64,000 nt of DNA from Arhodomonas aquaeolei DSM 8974. Lineage in GTDB: Bacteria; Pseudomonadota; Gammaproteobacteria; Nitrococcales; Nitrococcaceae. A program made the translations under genes and the position numbers. Below are positions 35,433 to 43,891 of this stretch, in pieces. Below the pieces are notes generated by a model. The model saw only the letters and a program-made list of their open reading frames with translations. It made no database searches and was not told the origin of the DNA. The stretch is taken from the NCBI RefSeq assembly GCF_000374645.1, contig NZ_KB894815.1, forward strand, positions 21,911 through 85,910, written 5' to 3'. The first letter of the stretch is position 1; every line of letters starts with the position of its first letter.

Positions 35433-35781
35433 CCGCGTTTCCGGGGGTTCTGAGGCGCTTTCGCCCCCACCACGTGCATGTCCGCCGCCCGCCGGGGCGG
35501 TGGATGTGGCACGGCGCCGACGACCGCCTCACGCTTATGATTATCAATGGCCCCTAAAGCCTCGCCCGGGCAGATCCGGGCGTCATGGGCATCGGGTTGC
35601 TGACCGGGGCGGGCCGGGGCCACCGTGTCGTTGACGCTGGTGGCCTCGGCCCGTCCGATCTCCTCTTGTGGATGCCTTGGTTGAGTACGAGCGGCTCCAG
35701 GTATCCGCCTGATAAGGCGGTCGCGTCCTGCAGTCGCTCTATCGGCGGGATTTCCTTTGAGGGAACGTGTCCCTACGCGGT
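35433..35781. other. Non-coding stretch, no gene seen
   Basis: 349 bases. Open frames here have no start signals or recognisable family features, and composition shifts towards the accessory region that follows. It may contain decayed sequence. Confidence 0.4.
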
Positions 35782-36249
35782 TCATCCATGGTCAGGTATG
35801 ACGCCGCCATCCCTTGCCGCCAGTCCTGCGTATGCGTAACCCAGAACGCCGCCGTAAACCCAGTGCAACACGAGCGTGGCGACGGGGGCACCGATGCCGA
35901 TACCCAGGCCAAACAGGCCGGCCCCCGCCATCGGCATGATCAGCACCATCATTAAGAGCCAAGCGGCCGTGCCGAAGACCAGGCCTCGTACCACGCTGCT
36001 ACCGGGAAGGCGGTCATGGACCAGTGCGAATAGCCCGCCCCAGACCACCGTGCCGATGAGGAGATGAATGACCCAGCCAACCAGTGGGTGAGGTGTGGTC
36101 CCGATGATTTGATGGCTCATGGCCGTAAGCATCTTGATGGCGTTCATGGCGGGCATCATGCCCATGGCGGCCTTCAGGACCATCAGCACAGAGAGTGCGA
36201 TGGTTGCGAGAAGACCCGCACCGAGTCCGCGTCCGATGTCAGTTTTCAT
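35782..36249 (-). CDS. Small polytopic membrane protein (DUF6789-like)
   Basis: 155 residues from an ATG at 36249 with GGAGGA upstream; about four membrane helices. Segments PLVGWVIHLLIGTVVWGGLF and RGLVFGTAAWLLMMVLIMPM are typical of DUF6789-type proteins; the function is unknown. It is the last gene of a minus-strand run with the cupredoxin and lipoprotein genes, separated by 140 bases from the cupredoxin. Confidence 0.7.
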   Translation of the reverse strand: MKTDIGRGLGAGLLATIALSVLMVLKAAMGMMPAMNAIKMLTAMSHQIIGTTPHPLVGWVIHLLIGTVVWGGLFALVHDRLPGSSVVRGLVFGTAAWLLMMVLIMPMAGAGLFGLGIGIGAPVATLVLHWVYGGVLGYAYAGLAARDGGVIPDHG

Positions 36250-36389
36250 TGATTCCTCCACACGTAATGTTGCTTGGGCGCCATTCGCCAATGGCGTGTT
36301 ACGGTCTGTTTGCGCCGGACCGTTGCTTGTCCGGTCGATCCCTTCTCGCGGCGGATACGGCGGCGCACTGGCGCCGCCGTTCCCGGCGG

Positions 36390-36803
36390 TTAGCCGCCTA
36401 CTTCCACCCCGCCGGTCATGCCAGCCTGCTTGTGGCCGGGCACCGTGCACCAGAATGGATAGGTCGCCGCCTTTTTGGCGGTAAATTCAATGGTATCCGT
36501 CGCACCGCCTTGAATGGTTTCGGTTTTCAGCCCGAGTTTGGGAATGGTGAGGTTGTGGCTCAAAGCCCCCGCGTTCTTGAACACGAGGGTGACGTGCTGG
36601 CCCTTCTCCACGTGGATTCTGCTCGGCGAGTACTGGAATTCCTTGCCAACCACGGTGATGTGGCCGCTCTCGGGCACATCCATCACCGTGCCCTTATGAC
36701 CGTCCCCATGGGCGGTGGCCACGTTGGTCCCGAGGAAAAGGACACCCATCACAAGTGCGACCCGCGATGTGGTGACCGGTAGCCGTGTCTGCCTGGCGTG
36801 CAT
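36390..36803 (-). CDS. Secreted cupredoxin (plastocyanin/azurin-like)
   Basis: 137 residues with a signal peptide (VALVMGVLFLGTNVATA). Type 1 copper ligands are complete: H83 (LSHNL), C119 (PFWCTVPGH), H124 and M129 (QAGM). It should carry electrons or copper in the periplasm. The gene has a GGAGG site and lies 45 bases downstream of the His/Met-rich lipoprotein, suggesting a common metal or redox role. Confidence 0.9.
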   Translation of the reverse strand: MHARQTRLPVTTSRVALVMGVLFLGTNVATAHGDGHKGTVMDVPESGHITVVGKEFQYSPSRIHVEKGQHVTLVFKNAGALSHNLTIPKLGLKTETIQGGATDTIEFTAKKAATYPFWCTVPGHKQAGMTGGVEVGG

Positions 36804-36848
36804 GAGACCTCCGCTCGATTGTTCGTTGAGGGCGACGAAAGCGGCCGC

Positions 36849-37916
36849 CTAGAGCGGCTGAACCGCGCCGACGTTGTCCTGCTCGAACATGATGTGCATG
36901 AACGGCTGCGTCTTGCCGTTGGGCAACTTGAAGGCGGTCTTCAGCGGCTGGAATACCGGGCCCTTGCCGTGTACGACCTTGAGCGGCAGCACGATAAGGT
37001 GCGTGTGTGTCGCCTGGCCTTTGATCAGTCGTTGATCCGGCGCCAACGGCATCTCGTTGTTGAGCGGCAGGTGGTAGTTGCGATCGCGCACGACTTCCGT
37101 GGTCATCATGTGCATCACCACGTTTTTATCGGCGAGCTTGTCGTCGATGTAGACGTCGCCCATACCCCAGAACGCTGCATGCGTCTTGACCTTCGGCATT
37201 AGCGGCGATCCGGTGCCGGTCAGGCCGTGGTGATAGGACTCGATCATCACCCCACCCTGTGTCCGGTAGCCGGGGAAGGGCGGTTTGAGGACCTTCTTCA
37301 GTACCACGCGGTAGTTGTGGCCCTGGGGATCCGAGAACTCCGCGGTCATGCTCGCGGTATCGGGTGTGCTGGGCGGTGTGCCGGGCGGATCCTGGGCAAC
37401 GCGGTCCTTGTAGTGCGCCGTGAAGCTGCCCTGGACGATGCGCCCATCGTCACCGAACGGCGTTGGTGCGTCGATCCACCAGCTCCCGTCACTGTGCCGG
37501 TTGCGCGCCTTCAGGGGCGCGGCGACTAGGATCGGGAGCTTTTTCAGGGTCTCCGGAACCGCGGGTGGCATTTGGCCTGCGGCGACGGCCTGCTTGGCGG
37601 CCTTGAGCTTGGGTGCCAGGGTCATCTTGGGGGCGTTCGGCGTCCCGAAGACATCGGGGCTTAGCTGCCGTGGCCCGGGCATTACCCAGTAGACGACCTT
37701 GCCGCGGGGCTGTTCGACCCGGCGCTCCCGTGGGAGCGCGACGTCGCTAAGCTGTGGCTGGGCACCATTGTCGTAGATGTCTTTCCCGTGCGTGGCGGCG
37801 TTGCCATCTGCCATGGCTTCACCCCCGAGGGACTGACAGCCAGCTAGGCCGAGTCCCATTGCGACCAGCAGCGCGGTTACCCGTGTGTGCCGACCTCTGC
37901 TCACGGAATCGTTCAT
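36849..37916 (-). CDS. His/Met-rich predicted lipoprotein of unknown function
   Basis: 355 residues from an ATG at 37916 with GGGAGGA upstream. The lipobox LGLAGCQS marks an outer-membrane lipoprotein. The C-terminal half is unusually rich in histidine and methionine: IESYHHG, KTHAAFWGMGD, VVMHMMTTEV, ATHTHLI and PFMHIMFEQ. These could bind copper or another metal, in line with the downstream cupredoxin. I do not recognise a named family. Confidence 0.75.
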   Translation of the reverse strand: MNDSVSRGRHTRVTALLVAMGLGLAGCQSLGGEAMADGNAATHGKDIYDNGAQPQLSDVALPRERRVEQPRGKVVYWVMPGPRQLSPDVFGTPNAPKMTLAPKLKAAKQAVAAGQMPPAVPETLKKLPILVAAPLKARNRHSDGSWWIDAPTPFGDDGRIVQGSFTAHYKDRVAQDPPGTPPSTPDTASMTAEFSDPQGHNYRVVLKKVLKPPFPGYRTQGGVMIESYHHGLTGTGSPLMPKVKTHAAFWGMGDVYIDDKLADKNVVMHMMTTEVVRDRNYHLPLNNEMPLAPDQRLIKGQATHTHLIVLPLKVVHGKGPVFQPLKTAFKLPNGKTQPFMHIMFEQDNVGAVQPL

Positions 37917-38040
37917 GGTTCCATTCCTCCCTGGTGCCCACCGGGGCCGCGACACAGCGGGATGAATGAGATGCCCGATGGGTTAAGGGATTAGTCGCGC
38001 CGGGGACGGGAATCTTACATACTGGTGGTGCAGATCATGC

Positions 38041-38061
38041 GGGCCCCAACGGTTGGGGCCC
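38041..38061. terminator. Perfect 9-bp hairpin between the sigma/anti-sigma and lipoprotein operons
   Basis: GGGCCCCAA (38041-38049) pairs with TTGGGGCCC (38053-38061) around a three-base loop, just downstream of the anti-sigma gene on the minus strand. No U-tract; probable transcript end of the sigma operon. Confidence 0.45.
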
Positions 38062-38146
38062 GTTGTGACAGCCAGAGCGTGGGGCATCGATGGCGGAGCC
38101 AGGCGTGGCCGCCACTGTCTGAAGGCAGGGGCTTGGGGCGGGTGGC

Positions 38147-38389
38147 TCACTCGCGTCGGCGCAGTTCACGACGAATTCGCTCGCGACGTTCGCCGGGCAT
38201 CTCGCGGGTGGATGCTCCTTTTGCCACCGTGCGTATGCTCGAACGCAGCCATTGAAGCTGGCGCGCATAGCGCTGGCAGGCGGAACAGAGTCGGAGGTGT
38301 ATCCGCACGCGCCAGCTTCGTGGCGTCGATGCGTCCATCTCCCTGGAAAGCCGCCGGCTTACCTCGCGGCAGCTGGGTAATCCCATCAT
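38147..38389 (-). CDS. Zinc-finger anti-sigma factor
   Basis: 80 residues; the ATG overlaps the sigma factor stop (ATGA), which fixes the start. The ZAS/zf-HC2 motif HxxxCxxC is visible as HLRLCSACQRY after a leading SCREVSRRLSREMD. There is no membrane helix, so this is a soluble anti-sigma factor of the ChrR/RsrA or RseA-zinc type that would release its sigma factor on redox or metal signals. The C-terminus is highly basic. Confidence 0.85.
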   Translation of the reverse strand: MMGLPSCREVSRRLSREMDASTPRSWRVRIHLRLCSACQRYARQLQWLRSSIRTVAKGASTREMPGERRERIRRELRRRE

Positions 38390-38973
38390 CGCTTTGCTGG
38401 CCCCCCGAACCAATGCCGCTCCAGGCACCGGCGCAGGCCCAGGCGTGCCCGGTGCAGGAGCACATACACGTGATTGACGGACACGCCAAGGGCTTCGCTG
38501 GCGTCCTTGACTCTGACGTTGTCGACTTCCCGAAGGACGAAAGAACCCCGCTGTGCGTGAGACAAGCCCGCGAGGCAGTCGTCGAGTACGTCCATGAACG
38601 CTTCCGCCTCGTTGGTGGACAGGGGGTCGTCGCCCCAGGGACCCGGTATGAAACGCCAGTTCCCCCTGGAGTCGAAGTCATCCCCGTCGTCGCCATTGTC
38701 TCCCGGTGGCGCGACGTTCCGCGCCGGATCCCGCGACATCTTGCGCAGGAAGTCAACGACCTTTCTGCGCAGGATGCCGGTGAGCCAAGTGCGCTCACTG
38801 GCGTCGCCACGGTAGTCCGCCGCCCCGTGCCACGCGGCCAGCAGTGTCTCCTGCACGAGGTCTTCCGCCACGTCGGGATCGCCAGTGCGGCGCAGCGCAA
38901 AGCGGTACAGCGCGTCACCATGCGCGTCGAGCCAGTGCTCGGGGTCCAGGGTGTTGTCAGGCCCTACGTCCAT
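38386..38973 (-). CDS. ECF-type RNA polymerase sigma factor
   Basis: 195 residues. Region 2 is FALRRTGDPDVAEDLVQETLLAAWHGAADYRG and TWLTGILRRKVVDFLRK; region 4 is RGSFVLREVDNVRVKDASEALGVSVNHVYVLLHRARLGLR. The linker is long and acidic (DNGDDGDDFDS). It is co-translated with the zinc anti-sigma factor. The nearest candidate targets are the lipoprotein, cupredoxin and membrane protein genes downstream on the same strand, but no clear ECF promoter was identified. Confidence 0.93.
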   Translation of the reverse strand: MDVGPDNTLDPEHWLDAHGDALYRFALRRTGDPDVAEDLVQETLLAAWHGAADYRGDASERTWLTGILRRKVVDFLRKMSRDPARNVAPPGDNGDDGDDFDSRGNWRFIPGPWGDDPLSTNEAEAFMDVLDDCLAGLSHAQRGSFVLREVDNVRVKDASEALGVSVNHVYVLLHRARLGLRRCLERHWFGGPAKR

Positions 38974-39505
38974 CCGTGCCCCTCAGACGCGTCACTAATG
39001 GGTCCCAGATTAACAGGAATACACCACCGCCAGAACAAAGGTGCCAACGTCCCCGGTGGAGTCACGCGTCGGTATGACGGCAGGCAAGGCGCGACGCCCA
39101 CGCCCTGGCTGACAGGGGCATGCACGGCGCTCGACCGGTAGGACGGCTGCGGTACGGCCTTGTTGATTGGCGGTTGCATGGTGGATTGCCGAGCCAGGGC
39201 GAGTCGCTGGTGCCAGTGGTATCGGGACTCGGCCCCGCAAGGGTGTATCGGGGTTCCTCGAGCCGGCTTTCTCGGGCACATAGGCCGCCCGGTGTTGTCT
39301 GGGCACCCCTTCCGGGCCTTTTGGTGAACGTGGTGTGTGCGGGTTGGCGAGATCCCGGCATGGCGTATCTGCGGCCTGCTCCCGCGCGCGATCCGTCGTC
39401 AGGCGGGCGGAAGAGAGGCATAAGTATCAATCCCGATAGTCCGTATTAGTACGAAATGCCAGTCTGTAATCGCAATCCACGGAACAGCACACAAAGGTGA
39501 CTGCC
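38974..39505. other. Long intergenic region, no gene seen
   Basis: 532 bases between the ECF sigma gene and the repeat protein gene. Several open frames exist on both strands but lack start signals, family resemblance or consistent composition. The last 80 bases are AT-richer and probably hold the promoter of the repeat protein. Confidence 0.45.
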
Positions 39506-40102
39506 ATGATTAACCGGACTTACAACGCAGCGGCGACCATCGTTCTCGGGCTCAGCCTGGTCGGCACGGCCTCGGCGGCCTCACTGACCGCGGGCGGACG
39601 TCTCTCGCCCCAGGACCTGGTGGGCATCGGTACCCAGCCGACCGCAGCGGCGGCGGCGCACTTCGGTGGCGGGGGTGACGTCGGTCAGGATTTCCGGGCC
39701 CTCGGCGGGCGGCTCTCCGAGCAGGATGTCGCCGGCATCGCCAGCACCGGTTCCGCTCGGTTCGCCGCGCATTTCTCCTCGAGTGATATGGCGGTTCCGG
39801 ACCGTACCCTCGGTGGACGCTTGACGGAATACGACCTGGGTGAGCGCGGGGTGACCACCCGACTCGCCCGTGCCGGTGTCGGCGTTCACGACCAGGTCTC
39901 GAGGCGCGTCGCGGATCACCGTCTCCTCGGTGGTCGCCTGTCTCCCGCCGACCTGGTGATCGGGGCCTCCAGTGATTCCGCCGGCGTTGCCGCGCACTGG
40001 CATGGGCAACAGGGCACGGACGCAACGTCGGCGCGCATCCTCGGTGGCCGGATTACGGTACACGATCTCCGGGGGCCCGTCGCGAAACCTGCCGGGGCCT
40101 GA
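39506..40102 (+). CDS. Secreted protein of five GGRL repeats, unknown function
   Basis: 198 residues from the ATG at 39506 (AAAGGTG upstream). A signal peptide (ATIVLGLSLVGTASA) leads into five tandem repeats whose LGGRL[ST]xxDL motif begins at residues 30, 67, 103, 142 and 180, a period of 36-39. Full units read GGRLSPQDLVGIGTQ, GGRLSEQDVAGIAST, GGRLTEYDLGERGV, GGRLSPADLVIGASS and GGRITVHDLRG. Three units also carry a following AAHF/AAHW segment. I know no named family. The regularity suggests an extracytoplasmic scaffold or adhesive/structural protein. Confidence 0.8.
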   Translation: MINRTYNAAATIVLGLSLVGTASAASLTAGGRLSPQDLVGIGTQPTAAAAAHFGGGGDVGQDFRALGGRLSEQDVAGIASTGSARFAAHFSSSDMAVPDRTLGGRLTEYDLGERGVTTRLARAGVGVHDQVSRRVADHRLLGGRLSPADLVIGASSDSAGVAAHWHGQQGTDATSARILGGRITVHDLRGPVAKPAGA

Positions 40103-40143
40103 CAGGTAACATGAGCATGACCGCTTCTGATCGGCCATGCCAT

Positions 40144-40177
40144 GCGGTGCGGGTCCGCTGGGCCGGGCCCGCACCGC
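40144..40177. terminator. Hairpin between convergent genes
   Basis: GCGGTGCGGG (40144-40153) and CCCGCACCGC (40168-40177) form a perfect 10-bp stem between the convergent repeat-protein and phosphoesterase genes. A bidirectional terminator without U-tracts is likely. Confidence 0.5.
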
Positions 40178-40221
40178 GACCTACCATGGGCGTCGACGCG
40201 GCCTGAGCAGGTATCGAGCGC

Positions 40222-41148
40222 TTAACCTGGATCGGCCGTGTACACGTCGCCGAGATCGAACCGAGGGCCGTGGAGGATCCGCTGTTCGTAGGACTGTCGC
40301 GCCGGTGACTCCCGGGCCCAGACTTCCCTGAATCGCTGAATCCAGGTGTCGTGGTCATAAGGAAGGGCGACTGCGGCCACGTGCATGCCGTTCACGACGG
40401 TGCCGAAAACGGCGTCGTTCGCTGGCCGCGTAGCGATACGAACCGCCAAACCGTATCGGGTGTCCGCGAAGTTGGGCATGCCTGCCGAACCATTGTTGAT
40501 GACGCAGCGCGGCCGCCCGTCCACGACTATCTCGCGTATACAGGGCAGACAGGTGTGCGAGCACACGAAGACATCCGCGTCTGCGCGCCGGAACCAGTCC
40601 GCAAGCACACGAGCTTCGGGGTCGCCCATGGCGGAGGAATCGGCCGCGAGTCCCCAGCCGGCCAGTGAGTCAGGATCCCCGTGGAGGACCACTGCGCGGA
40701 CCCCCCCGACGCGGTAGGCCCGAAAGTAGGGCAGTTGTGAGAGCGCGCGCTGATGCCCGCGCGTCGCCGCCCCCTGCAGCCTCGCCATGATCGCGTTGGA
40801 ACGGGCGACGGTGTCGTCGTCCACCGAATCGGGGTATCCGCACCCGCAGCCCGCGCCGCTGGGCCGTGCCAGCTCGGCCTCGACGTTGCCGGAGGTGGCG
40901 GTGTGCGCGAGGACCCGGCGCTGAATGGTCTCGAAGAGCCCCGGTTCGGTGTCGAACCAGTGGAAATCTCCGTTGAAGACCAACCTAGAATCATCCCGTT
41001 CCGCCCGCCGTTCGGCTGCTGTCAGGGCCTCGGGGTTACCGTATAGCCCGCCGGCGACTAGCAGGGCCCGGGCCGTGCCGTCATCGCGGCGACGCAGCGC
41101 GTCTGCCCCGTAGCGGTAGGCGAGCGGACAGCTCCGGCCGGGCCTCAT
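40222..41148 (-). CDS. Calcineurin-like phosphoesterase with degenerate first metal motif
   Basis: 308 residues from the ATG overlapping the transporter stop (ATGA). Metallophosphoesterase motifs are present in order: motif 1 as GGLYGNPEAL, motif 2 FNGDFHWFD, motif 3 TSGNVE, a His in VLHGDPD, and VCSHTCLP. In motif 1 the normal DxHGN has become GLYGN, so both the Asp and His metal ligands are lost, and the last motif reads SHTC rather than GHTH. The enzyme may use one metal, or be inactive. Translational coupling with a solute symporter is unusual and suggests a shared substrate. Confidence 0.75.
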   Translation of the reverse strand: MRPGRSCPLAYRYGADALRRRDDGTARALLVAGGLYGNPEALTAAERRAERDDSRLVFNGDFHWFDTEPGLFETIQRRVLAHTATSGNVEAELARPSGAGCGCGYPDSVDDDTVARSNAIMARLQGAATRGHQRALSQLPYFRAYRVGGVRAVVLHGDPDSLAGWGLAADSSAMGDPEARVLADWFRRADADVFVCSHTCLPCIREIVVDGRPRCVINNGSAGMPNFADTRYGLAVRIATRPANDAVFGTVVNGMHVAAVALPYDHDTWIQRFREVWARESPARQSYEQRILHGPRFDLGDVYTADPG

Positions 41149-42518
41149 GCCGTGCCCCTGGCCCTGGGGAGGGGCAGCCAGAACAGCGCGGTGCACAACG
41201 CGAGCCCCCAGGCATTGGCACCCAGCAGCGCGGCATAGGGGCCGTCGCCGATATGCAGCCCGTCGGGTACGGCCCCGAACGCCTGAACAATGCCGATGCC
41301 GATTCCCGTCCAGAAGCTGAGATGGAAATTCAGCGCGGCCCGTCGCGCGCCATGGAAGATGAACACCGGTGCGAGCCCGATCACCATCGTGCCGCTGATG
41401 GTCGTGGCCCGGAGGATGTCCGTCCCGGCGAGCATGGGCAGGTTCCCGAGTACCGCGAATACGGTCATGGCGATCGCGCCGGTTCGTAGCCGATCGGCAT
41501 GGAGGTTACCGGCAAGGCGCGGCATGTCGCGGGCGACACTACGAGCCAGCGAGCTGAAGGTGGAGTCCAGTGTGGAACCTGCGGAGCTCATCATTACCAC
41601 GCTCATCAAAAAGAAGGCGCCGAGGCCCATGGAGCGCGCCACCGCCGCCGGTGCGTTGCCCATGACGTCGATACCAGAGAGCATCGCGTGGGCACCGATG
41701 AGGCCAAATCCGGCGATGGCCACGAAACCGAGTATCCCCGCGACGAGGAAGGCCCTGAGCATGGTTCGCTCCCGTGCCAGGAACCCCCGGTCGGTCAGGA
41801 CGGGATCGTGGAACGGATAGCTGAAGACCTGCAGGCCGGCCACCAGGAGGAGATCCAGACCGGCATCGAGCCGCCAGTCTCCGCTCGCTAGCAGCGTCCC
41901 GACGCCATGCGCGGGCAGCACCGACGCGGAGAGCAACACGACCAGGGCTACGAACACCACGGCCTGCACGCCGTCGGTAACGATGGACCCACGCAGGCCG
42001 CCCTTGATGCTATATGCCAGCGTGATCGCGGTGAAGGCCACCGAGGCGGTGATATAGCCGGTGGTGCCCGGTGCGCCGAAGTAACCGCCCACCACCGCCG
42101 TGTTGCTCCAGACCTCGTTGTACAGGCGTACGAGTATCGCGGCCGAGAAAGCGATCGCCGCCCCGCGGCCATATCGACCAACCAGGAACTCCGTCATGCT
42201 GCTCGCGCCGAGGCGGGTCCGAAGGCGGTAGATCACGATGCCCGCCACCGGGATGGAGAGCCAGTAGGTGGCGTAGGCCAGGGCGCCGACCGCGCCGTAG
42301 GTCGCCCCCAGGTTGGCGGCGTTGGTTACGGATTTCGCGAAGATCCAGCTGATGAACACCGACAGGGTGAGCGGAATGGCCGAGACACCACGGCCCCCGG
42401 CGCTGACGCCGTCATAGAAAGTGGCGGCGGTTGGCGCCCTCGGGGAGATGACGTACAGCGTTCCCCCGTAGATCAGCAGAAACCCCCAGAAGGCGAGCGG
42501 CAGAAGGTGTGACGGCAC
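41145..42518 (-). CDS. Sodium:solute symporter (SSS/LeuT fold) family transporter
   Basis: 457 residues, GTG start with GAGGA upstream, about 12-13 membrane helices. SSS-like segments include SVFISWIFAKSVTNAANLGATYG, SSMTEFLVGRYG, and SSAGSTLDSTFSSLARSVARDM with conserved Ser/Thr residues at the sodium site region. The substrate is unknown. The stop overlaps the phosphoesterase start; together they form a two-gene operon divergent from the AhpD-like gene. Confidence 0.82.
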   Translation of the reverse strand: MPSHLLPLAFWGFLLIYGGTLYVISPRAPTAATFYDGVSAGGRGVSAIPLTLSVFISWIFAKSVTNAANLGATYGAVGALAYATYWLSIPVAGIVIYRLRTRLGASSMTEFLVGRYGRGAAIAFSAAILVRLYNEVWSNTAVVGGYFGAPGTTGYITASVAFTAITLAYSIKGGLRGSIVTDGVQAVVFVALVVLLSASVLPAHGVGTLLASGDWRLDAGLDLLLVAGLQVFSYPFHDPVLTDRGFLARERTMLRAFLVAGILGFVAIAGFGLIGAHAMLSGIDVMGNAPAAVARSMGLGAFFLMSVVMMSSAGSTLDSTFSSLARSVARDMPRLAGNLHADRLRTGAIAMTVFAVLGNLPMLAGTDILRATTISGTMVIGLAPVFIFHGARRAALNFHLSFWTGIGIGIVQAFGAVPDGLHIGDGPYAALLGANAWGLALCTALFWLPLPRARGTA

Positions 42519-42845
42519 GGATTACGCTCCTCGCTGGCGGGATGAACGACATCACAGGATCCGGCGTGTCCCGTGCGGTGGCCATCCGTAATTCTGCGTA
42601 GCGGGGCAGGGGGCGTCACCGTGTCCCGGCGAGGCGCCACAAGGCCCCCCTGGACGGAGACGGGGCGGCGTGTGGATGGGGGCGTTCGGTCCGGCTGGGC
42701 CGTCGCCGAGGTGGCCGGGGGCATGACTCCCAGTCCCGGCCGATCGGACATGAAAAACGGCGAATCGAGCATTCCGCCGGGATCGGGTCACCATTACGTT
42801 AGAAGGGTATCAAAACCACACACGAGACGGACTGGAGGTATCGCG
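42519..42845. other. Divergent intergenic region, no gene seen
   Basis: 327 bases separating the symporter from the AhpD-like gene. It should contain both promoters; an AT-richer patch before 42830 is the likely promoter of the AhpD-like gene. No further feature was recognised. Confidence 0.4.
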
Positions 42846-43403
42846 ATGACCGACTTCCCGCTTCACGACATAGATTCCGCCCCGGCGGCCGCTAAGCCGA
42901 AGCTCGAGGGCGCGCGCAAGGCCATGGGTTTCATCCCCAACATCTTTGCCAAGATGGCGGAGGCGCCTGCGGTCCTCGAGGGATACATGGCGCTATCCGA
43001 TATCTTTGACCGGACCTCGCTGTCCCCGGTTGAGCGCGAAGTGGTATTGCTGACCACGAGCGTCGAGCATGACTGCCGCTTCTGCGTCGCGGCCCACTCC
43101 GGCCGTGCCCGGAAGGCAGGCATGGACGATGCCGTACTCGAGGCGTTGCGCGCCGGCGAACCACTGCCGGATCGGCGATTGCAGGCGCTGCATGCCTTCA
43201 CCCTCGCCGTGGTTCGCCAGCGTGGCTGGGTCGATGACGCAGCCGTGGAGGAGCTCATCGAGGCCGGGTTCGAGCGCGGGCAGGCCCTCGAGGTGGTCCT
43301 TGGCGTGTCCATGAAGGTGTTGAGCAACTACACCAACCACATCGCCGGTACGCCCGTGAACGCGGAGCTGGAGCCCTTCAAATGGGAGGGCAAGACGGGC
43401 TGA
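42846..43403 (+). CDS. AhpD-like carboxymuconolactone-decarboxylase-family protein
   Basis: 185 residues, ATG with GGAGGT five bases upstream. The redox-type motif DCRFCVAAHSG (CxxCxxxH) and SNYTNHIAGTPVN place it in the CMD/AhpD family of alkylhydroperoxidase-like proteins, with VEREVVLLTTSVEHDC preceding the motif. A peroxidase or thiol-disulfide role is likely; a lactone decarboxylase role is not supported. Confidence 0.88.
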   Translation: MTDFPLHDIDSAPAAAKPKLEGARKAMGFIPNIFAKMAEAPAVLEGYMALSDIFDRTSLSPVEREVVLLTTSVEHDCRFCVAAHSGRARKAGMDDAVLEALRAGEPLPDRRLQALHAFTLAVVRQRGWVDDAAVEELIEAGFERGQALEVVLGVSMKVLSNYTNHIAGTPVNAELEPFKWEGKTG

Positions 43404-43414
43404 CGGCATCGGCC

Positions 43415-43446
43415 GGGGCCGGGCACGCCGGTTCGTCCCCGGCCCC
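43415..43446 (+). terminator. GC-rich hairpin after the AhpD-like gene
   Basis: GGGGCCGGG (43415-43423) pairs with CCCGGCCCC (43438-43446), starting 12 bases after the stop codon. No U-tract follows. Confidence 0.45.
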
Positions 43447-43522
43447 TGACGGCGGTATCGCTTCGACCAGGCTTCGACCACGGGTAGGCCTTATGTGTCC
43501 TGTCTGCTATGTACGGACGGCG

Positions 43523-43756
43523 ATGAGCGGCGGCGTGCCGCGTCGCGCGTTCACCGTGGCACTCGTCGTTGGCCCATTGCTGGTCCTTATCAACCAGCCC
43601 GACGTGCTGCGTGCGCCGTCCTCGCTCGAGCCGGGCAAGGCCATCTTGACGTTCGTTGTGCCCTATGTCGTGGCAACTGTCGGGGCGGTGGGTACGCCGT
43701 CCCGGAGTTGGTGTTCACGGTGTCGCCGAAACGCGCAGGGCGACCGCGGGCGCTGA
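43523..43756 (+). CDS. Small membrane protein resembling nitrate/nitrite transporter NrtS
   Basis: 77 residues from an ATG at 43523 without a strong ribosome site. Two membrane helices: FTVALVVGPLLVLINQPDVL and ILTFVVPYVVATVGAV, a pattern remembered from NrtS-type proteins (basic start, helix ending LIN, then a second helix). The last 20 residues are polar and Cys-containing (CSRCRRNA) and do not fit the family, so a late frameshift or relaxed tail is possible. Family assignment is tentative. Confidence 0.55.
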   Translation: MSGGVPRRAFTVALVVGPLLVLINQPDVLRAPSSLEPGKAILTFVVPYVVATVGAVGTPSRSWCSRCRRNAQGDRGR

Positions 43757-43891
43757 ATCACCCGCTATTCGTAGTATCCTCGATACCACGCGGCGCCGGC
43801 ATGCTGGACAATCCAGAGAACACGATGATTCGAGCACGTCCGAGATCATGGTTGTCTCGAGGCATGATGAGCCGATTGGGTGGGAGGTGGC

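Noticed and set aside
39062..39449. Overlapping open frames on both strands in the gap before the repeat protein
   Set aside because: No ribosome sites, no family resemblance and mutually contradictory frames; treated as non-coding.
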